From: Candidatus Danuiimicrobium aquiferis
GTDB taxonomy: Bacteria; Omnitrophota; Omnitrophia; Omnitrophales; Danuiimicrobiaceae
Length of the DNA: 33,004 nt
Assembly: GCA_001804285.1 (NCBI GenBank)
Contig: MHFR01000031.1
Location: 1 to 33,004, forward strand
Reading direction: 5' to 3'
Shown: one piece after another, positions 6,404 through 13,946 of the stretch
How positions within the stretch are numbered: the stretch's first letter is position 1
Layout: each line of letters starts with the position of its first letter
The notes under the pieces: generated by a model
The model's input: the letters and a program-made list of their open reading frames with translations, nothing else
The model's database searches: none
What the model was told of the DNA's origin: nothing
Position numbers and translations under genes: made by a program

Positions 6404-9400
6404 ATGTCTAATTATTACAGACATAATAAAAACTTTACAAAATATATATATTACATTATGATAAGTCCGTTGTTATTGTTGTACCGGTTAATAAAGAACA
6501 AAGTAATGAGGCATGATTTGATGCCGAAAAGTAGTTTTGAAATCAGTAAATCCTCTGAAGCACGAAGCTGGGGAGAACATTCTCTCCAATGCCCCCGTCC
6601 ACATTTCTCCCCATTCTTCGTGTCATTGAAACGCGCGCTTTGCATTCTCCTTTCTTTCAATCTCGCCGTCATCTACATGATGCCGATAATGCCGATTATT
6701 TCGATACCTGAAGCTTATGCGGCGGCTGAAGTCTGCAGCAATGGGAGTGATGATGACAGCGATGGCACCATTGATATGGAAGATACGGATTGTTATACGG
6801 CGGGAAAAATCTATTACGTTTCTTCGGCGGGAAATAATGGCTGGAATGGACGTGCTCCGCTTTGGGATGGAACAAATGGACCGAAACAGACACTGTCCGC
6901 CGCGAATACGATTGCCAACTCTTTGACTCCGGGCGACAAATTACTTTTCAAACGGGGCGATGTGTGGACAATGGGTACAGATAGTTCATACGGCCTCGCG
7001 ATTGAAAGTGCACATGGAACCCAAAGCAATCCTGCTGTTATTGGCGCGTATGGTTCGGGAGATCAACCGGAGTTCAGACTTTCGGTAACTAGCGCAATCA
7101 TCAACATCAGGGGAACATATGACAGTAACACAGCGACTCAATGGTTGAGAATCGGGGACTTACATATCTCAACGCCTTATGCAATTGATGATATTGCTCC
7201 TGCACGGCCGACTGGAATAAATATTATTGAAACATATAGGCCGGCTAATCCCCATCACATCATCATCTCGGGGGTTATGGTCGAGAAGACGGGCGGTGGT
7301 GTCAGTTTTTACGAAGAGAACATAATTTTGGAAAATTCGGTCATTAGAAACAATAAATATAATGCTTGCACTATAGTGCCAACTGGTGGTCTTTCGTGCG
7401 CCGGCCACACCCAAGGATTATGGGGAGATTCTGACGCCAACGGCTTAATCGTTCGCAATAGTGACTTCTATGGCAATGGTCATAGTATGTATGACCACAA
7501 TATCTACAGTCACGCCCCTAATTCCTTAATTGAGAACAATCAACTCCACGATGCCGGTAGTTGCTATATTGCTCACGGGACTGTCGATAATATCACCATT
7601 AGAGGCAATAAGATTTATAACTGCGGCAACGGCGTTGCCTTCAATCAAGGCTATTACTTAAGTGTTGGGGCAGAAAGGATGAGCAATATTACCATCGAGA
7701 ATAATGCTTTCTATAACGCGGGCGGTCTGTATAGTGGTGAAGAGGTCATGCTGGGATCTTGCGTCGACTGTACGGTGAAGAACAACATCTTCTTCAATGG
7801 GTCTTCCGGTGTCTACCTTGGTCTAAATGGGCCAGACGCTGTTTGGAATGGGGATTATCCTAATCAAAATGTTCTGATCGCCAATAACACCTTTAATAGC
7901 GGGAGAATTGGTCTTGATACTAGAGGTGGTACTGTTATGTCGACCTTTTATTCCAAAAACAACATCTTCTACAGCTCTATCGGCAGTACCATTGACGCCA
8001 ACAAGAACTTTACCGGTAACCCATCATTCTTAAATTCTTCCAATCCGCTTGGCTCCGACGGCATCCTCGGAACGGATGATGACGGGTTCATGCTTTCGTC
8101 CGGTAGTCCCGCAATCGATGGGGGTCTTACATTAATAGAAGTAGACACTGATATCCGCGGTGTTCTACGTCCGCAGGGCGATTTCTACGACATCGGCGCG
8201 TATGAGCATGGTGACTCTACGCTCGCTGTTTGCGGCGATAATCTGAGGCAAGGCTCTGAGGTATGCGACGGAACGGCTCTTGGCGGTCAGACGTGTCAAT
8301 CGCAAGGGTTCACATCTGGGACATTGATATGTAATTTAACGTGCGATGGATTTGATACCAGTACTTGCATCATTCAAAATCAGCCGCCAACAATCAATGC
8401 AGGTCCTGATGAAGTCATTACACTTCCAATCAATTCAGTGAATCTCAGTGGAACCGTGACTGATGACGGGTTGCCGAATCCGCCGGCTCAGGTGACAGTA
8501 ACCTGGAGCAAGCAAAGCGGGCCTGGGACCGTTACGTTCTCGAATCAAAATCAAGCAAGTACGACGGCGACATTTTCAGCTGCGGGAACTTATCTCTTAA
8601 GGTTAAGCGCAACGGACAGCGAACTAAGTTCTTACGATGATGTCGTTGTGACCGTGAATTCCGCGCTGGTTCCTCAAGCACCTGCGATTACAACGCCGCC
8701 AATTAGCCAGACTGTAAATGTGGGAAGCAGTACGACTTTTAATGTCGTTGCATCCGGCACCGCACCGCTTGCGTATCAATGGAGGAAAGGCAGTGTAGAC
8801 ATTTCTGGGGCAATCAATTCAAGTTATACGATTGCGAATGTCCAGTTGTCCGATGCGGGGAATTATGATGTGGTGGTGTCGAACGGAATTCTTCCGAATG
8901 CAACCAGCAATCCTGCCACATTAACGGTGACGGACAATCCGCAGCCCCAAGGCCTTGTACTGGAGATGAATTTTGATCAGGACCCGGCAAACGGAGTTTC
9001 TGACTCATCCGGTTACGGGAATAATGGAACCTGTAGCGGTTCTGCATGCCCAACACGCATTCAAGACAAATACGAAATCGCGAATCAGGCTTATGCGTTT
9101 GATGGGGTCGATGACGCTATTAGTGTGAACAATAGCGAGAGCCTCAGAATCCCGAATACGATTACGGTTTCTGCCTGGGTGAAGCCAGCAGGTTCGGGGT
9201 GGAGGACTATCTTGTCAAAAGGGAACAGCCAGGATCTATATTTTGTTGTATCCGGGTTTGCAGGCAATACAGTAGGGATTCAATTATCCGGAGTGACTTC
9301 AGGGGTTTGGTATTCAAATGTTGCTGTGCCAAATGCGTGGACGCATATTGCATTCACATATAACGGGTCGGAAATCATTATATACAGAGATGGGCAGGCG

Positions 9401-12400
9401 ATAGCGCGAAAAGTGTACGCCGGCCTCATGTCAATTAACACCGCACCTTTGTATATTGGGAAAAATGCTTCGTCCCAAGAGTCATTTACGGGCGGCATCG
9501 ACAAAGTGAAAATCTTTAAGGGGGCGTTAAGCGCTTCTGCAATTCAGGGTCTTTACAATGAAACGCCTCCGGTGGTGGTTTATACGATTAGCGCAAGCGC
9601 CGGTGAAAATGGAACCATTACCCCGAGCGGTTCGGTCAGTGTGAAAGAAGGGGACGGGCAACCGTTTGCGATTCAGGCGAACAGTGGTTACCATATTCAA
9701 GATGTATTGGTGGATGGTGCGTCAGTCGGCTCGGTGTCGAATTATACCATTAACAATGTGACGGCCAACCACACGATCAGCACAAGCTTTGCCAAGGACA
9801 ATACCGCGCCGGTTGCGAATGCGCAATCAGTGACGACGAATGAAGGTACTTCAAAGGCGATTACGTTGACCAGCAATGACGTCGATGGCGATCCATTGAC
9901 ATATGCAATTGTTGGTCAGCCAATACACGGTGCTTTGAGTGGAACGGCACCGAATGTGACGTACACACCTGCCGCAAATTACACCGGAGCTGATTCATTC
10001 GCGTTCAAAGTGAATGATGGGAAAGTGGATTCATCTGCCGCGACGGTATCGGTTACGGTTACGGCGGTGAATGATGCGCCGGTGGTGAATGCTGGTGCAG
10101 ATCAAACAATTACTTTGCCGATAAATTCAGTTGTGCTTAGTGGAACCGCGACGGATGACGGGCTTCCGAATCCGCCGGCGGCAATGACTTACACATGGTC
10201 GAAACAAAGCGGTTCAGGAACGGTTACGTTTTCAAATTCGGATTCGTTAAATCCCATCGTCACTTTTCCGGTGGGTGATACCTATATATTGAGGCTTACC
10301 GCGAGCGACGGGGCATTATCCGGTTATGATGATGTCATGATAGAGGTGGATGATTCCGAGCCGCCAGCAGGTTGTGCGCTGAGTTCAGCTTCATGGCAGA
10401 ATTCAGATTTTGCTTCGCAAACGGGAACATTCACCGCTGAATTTGATGCGACGCCTGCCGCCGCGAACATTGATCTGGTGATTGGGCTGACGAAACAGAC
10501 GGAGTTGGGGAATTCCTATAATTCTTACGCGGCTTTGGTTGTATTTGGCAATACCGGTGTAATCGAAGCGAGGAACGGGCATGGCTATTCAGCTATAACA
10601 CCGCTATCGTATACAGCAGGCACGGCTTATCATTTTAGGATCAATATTAATCCGTTTGCTCATACGTACAGTGTTTGGGTGACGCCCGCAGGCGGGAGTG
10701 AGATTCAGATTGCGGCAGATTATGGATTCCGGACGGAAAGTGGTACGGGAAATCCGCTTCCGGTCAGTACGCTTTCCAGTTTCGACACGTGGGGGATGAC
10801 GGATTCAACAGGGTCCGGCGGCAGTAGTGTATGCAATTTCACGGTTAGCGGTGCGCCTATTGCCACGTATACGATTACAGCAAGTGCAGGTGCAAATGGA
10901 ACGATTACACCAAGCGGTTCGGTCAGTGTGAAAGAAGGGGATGACCAACCGTTTGCGATTCAGGCGAACGCTACTTATCATATTGCAGATGTTTTGGTGG
11001 ATGGTGTATCTCAAGGTGCGATTTCAACATATACATTTAATAATGTTACAGCAAACCACACCATCAGCGCAAATTTCGCTGCGGATCCATTTCTTGCGCC
11101 GGTAATTAATACGCAACCGGTTGGTGGAAGTGTGAATGAAGAAAGTAATTTCGATTTAACGGTGAGTGCTACTGGGACGGGTACACTTTCATATCAATGG
11201 AAGAAAGACGGAACGAATATTGTGGGAGCGACAGCGGCGAAATATACGATTACGGCCGCGAAATCCACAGATACTGGAAGTTATTCAGTAGTTGTGACGA
11301 ATACGGTGAGCGGAAGAACAGCGACAAGTGTGACGAGTACCGCTGCAGTGGTGACGATCGTATTGAATCCATCGCCTGCACCGGTGATCAATACGCAGCC
11401 GATTGGCGGAAGTGTGAATGAAGGAAGTAATTATGATTTAACGGTCAGTGCGACGGGAAGCGGCACATTAAGTTATCAGTGGAAGAAAGACGGAACAGAT
11501 ATCAGCGGCGCAACTGCGGCAAATTATCCAATCGCATCGTTGAAATTGAGTGATGCGGGAAGTTACGCGGTAGTTGTAACAAATACCGAAACCGGCAGAA
11601 CGGCGACATCTGTGATATCGAGTGCGGCAACGTTGATCGTCAATCCGAAACCGAATATTCCGCCGATGGCAGTTTTGAAGGCAACTCCAAACAGTGGAAT
11701 GGTTCCGATTTCCGTAACAATAGATGGTTCAATGAGTTACGACAGCGACGGAAGCATTATGAAATATGATTTTGACTTTGGCGATGGGCAGGTTTCATTA
11801 AATACCACAGCGATTCAAGTGCATGTATATGAAACGGCCGGAACATTTACAGCGACTTTAACCGTGACGGACAACAAAAGTGAGACGTCGAAGGCGTCTG
11901 CGACGGTGACAGTGAATCCAGTCGTCCCGCCGGTCTTCGGTATTTCGAAATTCAGATTGATCGATGCGGATAAAGATGTTGTGGTTGCCGCGTATGATCC
12001 GCTTGCGGATGGAGCGAAGATCAATAAAGCGATTTATCCGGGCTTGTTGAATATCGAAGCGATCACGAATCCGGCGACGGTTGGGAGTGTGAAGTTTGAG
12101 TTATTGTCTCGGACCGGGTTGACGACGATCACTCGGAATACGTATCCATACACGCGATGGAGTTACAGTAAAGGTAATTACAGCGGATCGAATTTGTTAG
12201 GGGAATATCAATTGACGGCGACTCCGTACAGTGGTGTGAATGGGACGGGGGAGGCAGGAGTTCCGTTAACGATTAGATTTGCGGTGGAATATGAAAATCC
12301 GAGGATTGAAAAATTCAAATTAATTGATGCGACTCTTGATCAACCGGCAAGTGGATATGATCCGCTTGTGGATGGCGCAATATTGAGTCTTACAAGTATT

Positions 12401-12661
12401 CCGTCCTATGTGAATATCGAGGCGATAACAAATCCTACGCGGGTGGGCAGTGTCAAATTAGTCTTAACGAAACCGAGCGGAATAGTGATGACGGTCAAAC
12501 GTGATTTACCGCTTTACACAGTGTGGAGCCGGACGGGAACCGATTATAAAGGTGTGAAGCTCGGAAAAGGGAAATATGTGCTGAGTGTGACACCCTACAG
12601 TCAGAGCAGTTATCAAGGCGTGGTCGGTGAGACGAAGACGATTAGGTTTGAGGTGGTGTAA
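6404..12661 (+). CDS. Giant secreted modular protein: beta-helix, PKD, Ig, LamG, cadherin-like and tandem C-terminal repeats
   Basis: About 2,085 residues from the ATG at 6404, which follows AGGAAAG (6391-6397) by six bases; the frame stays open back to 6209. The export signal lies far inside, at about residues 76-107 (KRALCILLSFNLAVIY... ending AYA-AAE). A later TTG at 6626 would therefore give a classic signal peptide. Order of domains: NGSDDDSDG calcium-type loop (6727-6795), parallel beta-helix ending DIGAYEHG (6800-8215), Cys-rich CGDNLRQGSEVCDG repeat (8227-8370), PKD-like (8384-8660), Ig-like (8677-8932), LamG (8947-9567), InlB-like NGTITPSG repeat (9581-9792), cadherin-like (9808-10075), PKD-like (10076-10350), unknown jelly-roll-like region (10372-10855), second NGTITPSG repeat (10868-11079), two Ig-like (11099-11650), PKD (11650-11925) and two FKLIDA/TPYS repeats (11938-12658). 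I infer an adhesin or polysaccharide-binding surface protein; no catalytic site is clear. Confidence 0.85.
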   Translation: MSNYYRHNKNFTKYIYYIMISPLLLLYRLIKNKVMRHDLMPKSSFEISKSSEARSWGEHSLQCPRPHFSPFFVSLKRALCILLSFNLAVIYMMPIMPIISIPEAYAAAEVCSNGSDDDSDGTIDMEDTDCYTAGKIYYVSSAGNNGWNGRAPLWDGTNGPKQTLSAANTIANSLTPGDKLLFKRGDVWTMGTDSSYGLAIESAHGTQSNPAVIGAYGSGDQPEFRLSVTSAIINIRGTYDSNTATQWLRIGDLHISTPYAIDDIAPARPTGINIIETYRPANPHHIIISGVMVEKTGGGVSFYEENIILENSVIRNNKYNACTIVPTGGLSCAGHTQGLWGDSDANGLIVRNSDFYGNGHSMYDHNIYSHAPNSLIENNQLHDAGSCYIAHGTVDNITIRGNKIYNCGNGVAFNQGYYLSVGAERMSNITIENNAFYNAGGLYSGEEVMLGSCVDCTVKNNIFFNGSSGVYLGLNGPDAVWNGDYPNQNVLIANNTFNSGRIGLDTRGGTVMSTFYSKNNIFYSSIGSTIDANKNFTGNPSFLNSSNPLGSDGILGTDDDGFMLSSGSPAIDGGLTLIEVDTDIRGVLRPQGDFYDIGAYEHGDSTLAVCGDNLRQGSEVCDGTALGGQTCQSQGFTSGTLICNLTCDGFDTSTCIIQNQPPTINAGPDEVITLPINSVNLSGTVTDDGLPNPPAQVTVTWSKQSGPGTVTFSNQNQASTTATFSAAGTYLLRLSATDSELSSYDDVVVTVNSALVPQAPAITTPPISQTVNVGSSTTFNVVASGTAPLAYQWRKGSVDISGAINSSYTIANVQLSDAGNYDVVVSNGILPNATSNPATLTVTDNPQPQGLVLEMNFDQDPANGVSDSSGYGNNGTCSGSACPTRIQDKYEIANQAYAFDGVDDAISVNNSESLRIPNTITVSAWVKPAGSGWRTILSKGNSQDLYFVVSGFAGNTVGIQLSGVTSGVWYSNVAVPNAWTHIAFTYNGSEIIIYRDGQAIARKVYAGLMSINTAPLYIGKNASSQESFTGGIDKVKIFKGALSASAIQGLYNETPPVVVYTISASAGENGTITPSGSVSVKEGDGQPFAIQANSGYHIQDVLVDGASVGSVSNYTINNVTANHTISTSFAKDNTAPVANAQSVTTNEGTSKAITLTSNDVDGDPLTYAIVGQPIHGALSGTAPNVTYTPAANYTGADSFAFKVNDGKVDSSAATVSVTVTAVNDAPVVNAGADQTITLPINSVVLSGTATDDGLPNPPAAMTYTWSKQSGSGTVTFSNSDSLNPIVTFPVGDTYILRLTASDGALSGYDDVMIEVDDSEPPAGCALSSASWQNSDFASQTGTFTAEFDATPAAANIDLVIGLTKQTELGNSYNSYAALVVFGNTGVIEARNGHGYSAITPLSYTAGTAYHFRININPFAHTYSVWVTPAGGSEIQIAADYGFRTESGTGNPLPVSTLSSFDTWGMTDSTGSGGSSVCNFTVSGAPIATYTITASAGANGTITPSGSVSVKEGDDQPFAIQANATYHIADVLVDGVSQGAISTYTFNNVTANHTISANFAADPFLAPVINTQPVGGSVNEESNFDLTVSATGTGTLSYQWKKDGTNIVGATAAKYTITAAKSTDTGSYSVVVTNTVSGRTATSVTSTAAVVTIVLNPSPAPVINTQPIGGSVNEGSNYDLTVSATGSGTLSYQWKKDGTDISGATAANYPIASLKLSDAGSYAVVVTNTETGRTATSVISSAATLIVNPKPNIPPMAVLKATPNSGMVPISVTIDGSMSYDSDGSIMKYDFDFGDGQVSLNTTAIQVHVYETAGTFTATLTVTDNKSETSKASATVTVNPVVPPVFGISKFRLIDADKDVVVAAYDPLADGAKINKAIYPGLLNIEAITNPATVGSVKFELLSRTGLTTITRNTYPYTRWSYSKGNYSGSNLLGEYQLTATPYSGVNGTGEAGVPLTIRFAVEYENPRIEKFKLIDATLDQPASGYDPLVDGAILSLTSIPSYVNIEAITNPTRVGSVKLVLTKPSGIVMTVKRDLPLYTVWSRTGTDYKGVKLGKGKYVLSVTPYSQSSYQGVVGETKTIRFEVV
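6561..6622. repeat. Long inverted repeat inside the 5' end of the giant gene
   Basis: CACGAAG-CTGGGGAGAA (6561-6577) and TTCTCCCCATTCTTCGTG (6605-6622) are inverted copies: seven and nine base pairs separated by an internal mismatch. The 27-base centre contains TTCTCTCC, which can also pair with the left arm. It ends four bases before the in-frame TTG at 6626 that begins the signal-peptide core. Confidence 0.7.
9581..9792 (+). repeat. Intragenic direct repeat, copy 1 (partner 10868-11079)
   Basis: These 212 bases align without gaps to 10868-11079 (offset 1287), with long identical runs such as GCGGTTCGGTCAGTGTGAAA. They encode the ~70-residue NGTITPSGSVSVKEGD repeat. Recent domain duplication inside the gene is the simplest explanation. 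Confidence 0.8.
10868..11079 (+). repeat. Intragenic direct repeat, copy 2 (partner 9581-9792)
   Basis: This is the second copy of the 212-base module. It differs mostly at third positions and in the HIQD/HIAD loop. It is followed at once by two Ig-like domains that are themselves tandem copies. Confidence 0.8.
11099..11650 (+). repeat. Tandem duplication of a 282-bp Ig-like domain
   Basis: The unit starting at 11099 recurs at 11381 (282-base period). Both encode INTQPxGGSVNE...LSYQWKKDGT...VVVTNTxxGRTATSV, with strong DNA similarity. Confidence 0.8.
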
Positions 12662-12666
12662 AGAAC
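12085..12666 (+). repeat. Long direct repeat, copy 2 (partner 1-582)
   Basis: This is the second copy of the repeat at the left edge. It encodes the last ~190 residues of the giant protein and runs five bases past its stop. In this copy the coding repeat continues upstream to 11938. Confidence 0.9.
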
Positions 12667-12669
12667 TGG

Positions 12670-12722
12670 CAAAAAGGGGACAGGCATATGACGCAAATGA
12701 GCCATTGCCTGTCCCCTTTTTG
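12670..12722. terminator. Bidirectional intrinsic terminator between convergent genes
   Basis: A perfect 17-base inverted repeat, CAAAAAGGGGACAGGCA (12670-12686) and TGCCTGTCCCCTTTTTG (12706-12722), has a 19-base loop. A GC-rich core followed by five Ts is presented on both strands. It sits between the stop at 12661 (plus) and the stop at 12740 (minus), so it can serve both genes. The GGGGACAGGCA core is also reminiscent of REP-like palindromes. Confidence 0.8.
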
Positions 12723-12739
12723 GGGTACCGTAGGCTGGT

Positions 12740-13477
12740 TTAATGGATTGCAAATTGCGCAAAAACCCCGTAATGATCTGAAGCATAAATACCGTTTGAA
12801 TTCGGCTGGTTGAGAATGATCCGGCATTTTGATTCCGGAATCGAAGCCGAGAATTCTTTGCTTGCAAAAATAAAATCAATTCTCCGGTCCGGAAGTTTGA
12901 CGGAGTGATAATTCATGTAAGGGTTCAGATTATCCCATGTCAGGCTGGGATCGTTGGGGCGCAAGGCTCCGAAGAGGTCAACATAACCCTCCTTCACCAA
13001 TGTTTGAAGCGGTGTGTTTTGGAGGACGTCATTAAAATCACCCGCGAGGATTGCCGGCATTTTTTTCTTTTTCAGAAAATTGATTAATTCCGTTACTTGC
13101 CCGAGGCGGTAAAGCTCATCGTCCGGCCGCCATGCGAGATGCGTATTGGCGAGGAGAATGTTATGAGTGCCTATTTTGATTTCGGCAATCAGTGCGGCGC
13201 GTTCATAATCTTCCTGCGGTGACCGTGTGTCGTAAATTAAAACATCGTGAGTAATGATTTCAAATTTAGTGGCGATGGCAAGGCCAGCTTCCCGGCGCAT
13301 AGCGGAAAAGGGAAGTGATGTCTTATCTTGGAGATCTGACAAGTGTTTTTCATTAGAGATTTCCTGAAGAAAAACAATGTCGGGCGAGTCTTTATAAAGT
13401 TCTTTCAGGAGAAAGCGCCAACGCTCTTCAAAAGGTCCGCATGCGCCCCAGGTGTTTAATGTGATGATGTTTACCAT
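12740..13477 (-). CDS. Endonuclease/exonuclease/phosphatase (EEP, DNase I-like) family protein
   Basis: About 245 residues from the ATG at 13477; an upstream TTG at 13492 would add five residues, and neither has a clear ribosome site. All EEP metal/catalytic motifs are present in order: LNTW near the N-terminus, VFLQE, NTHLAW, GDFND, DRRIDFIFAS and the final SDHYGV. Such enzymes hydrolyse phosphodiester or phosphomonoester bonds in DNA, RNA or phospholipid-like substrates with Mg2+. The substrate cannot be told from sequence. There is no signal peptide, so it is probably cytoplasmic. It is a single gene, convergent with the giant surface gene, and starts in an AT-rich region. Confidence 0.85.
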   Translation of the reverse strand: MVNIITLNTWGACGPFEERWRFLLKELYKDSPDIVFLQEISNEKHLSDLQDKTSLPFSAMRREAGLAIATKFEIITHDVLIYDTRSPQEDYERAALIAEIKIGTHNILLANTHLAWRPDDELYRLGQVTELINFLKKKKMPAILAGDFNDVLQNTPLQTLVKEGYVDLFGALRPNDPSLTWDNLNPYMNYHSVKLPDRRIDFIFASKEFSASIPESKCRIILNQPNSNGIYASDHYGVFAQFAIH

Positions 13478-13946
13478 GTGGTTATTGTACAAAATATTCA
13501 GGATAATATTAAATTAAAAAAAAATTAAAAAAATGGGTGTTTTTTTATTCATTTTTAGTAAACTACGTTTTGCCGCCAGAAAATAAAGTTCACGTCGCGG
13601 AACCACGACTATTACGTTTGATTATGCTGTTCAAACGGACGATTCAATTAATTTTAAAATATAATTTTTCTGCGGATTAAGAAAGTTGTTTTAACATACA
13701 ACCTGTCGATTATTTTGCTCCCGGTTTTCAATTACTTGTGTGGTGAAATTTTTTTTTAGAATCGGACTTTTTCCTTGTATCGGCAAATATATTTTGATAT
13801 AAAAATGCTTGGGGAGAATGTAAAAAGGGGAACTTTGTAAGACTATTTGGAAGACAGGCTTTATTATTCATTATTATCACCCCGTCGTAAATCTCTCCCA
13901 AAAAACCGACACTTTCTTAACACGCAATTCGTAAATCAAGAGAAGT
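13478..13946. other. 469-bp AT-rich divergent intergenic region
   Basis: This region separates the minus-strand EEP gene from the plus-strand ATPase gene. I see no convincing gene or structured RNA. It holds long A/T runs (13510-13560, 13748-13760), a perfect spaced dyad CGTTTGA...TCAAACG (13615-13637) and a good promoter at 13775-13803. Everything else in it is unexplained. Confidence 0.6.
13775..13803 (+). promoter_or_regulatory. Candidate sigma-70-type promoter for the ATPase-HIT genes
   Basis: TTGTAT (13775-13780), a 17-base spacer and TATAAA (13798-13803) would start a transcript near 13810. That leaves a leader of about 135 bases before the ATG at 13947. Confidence 0.45.

Noticed and set aside
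11197-11421. Overlapping plus-strand open frame inside the tandem Ig units
   Set aside because: It is a frame shadow of a repetitive coding region, with no ribosome site and no independent support.
12905-13087. Plus-strand open frame opposite the EEP gene
   Set aside because: It is antisense to a gene with complete catalytic motifs and has no ribosome site.
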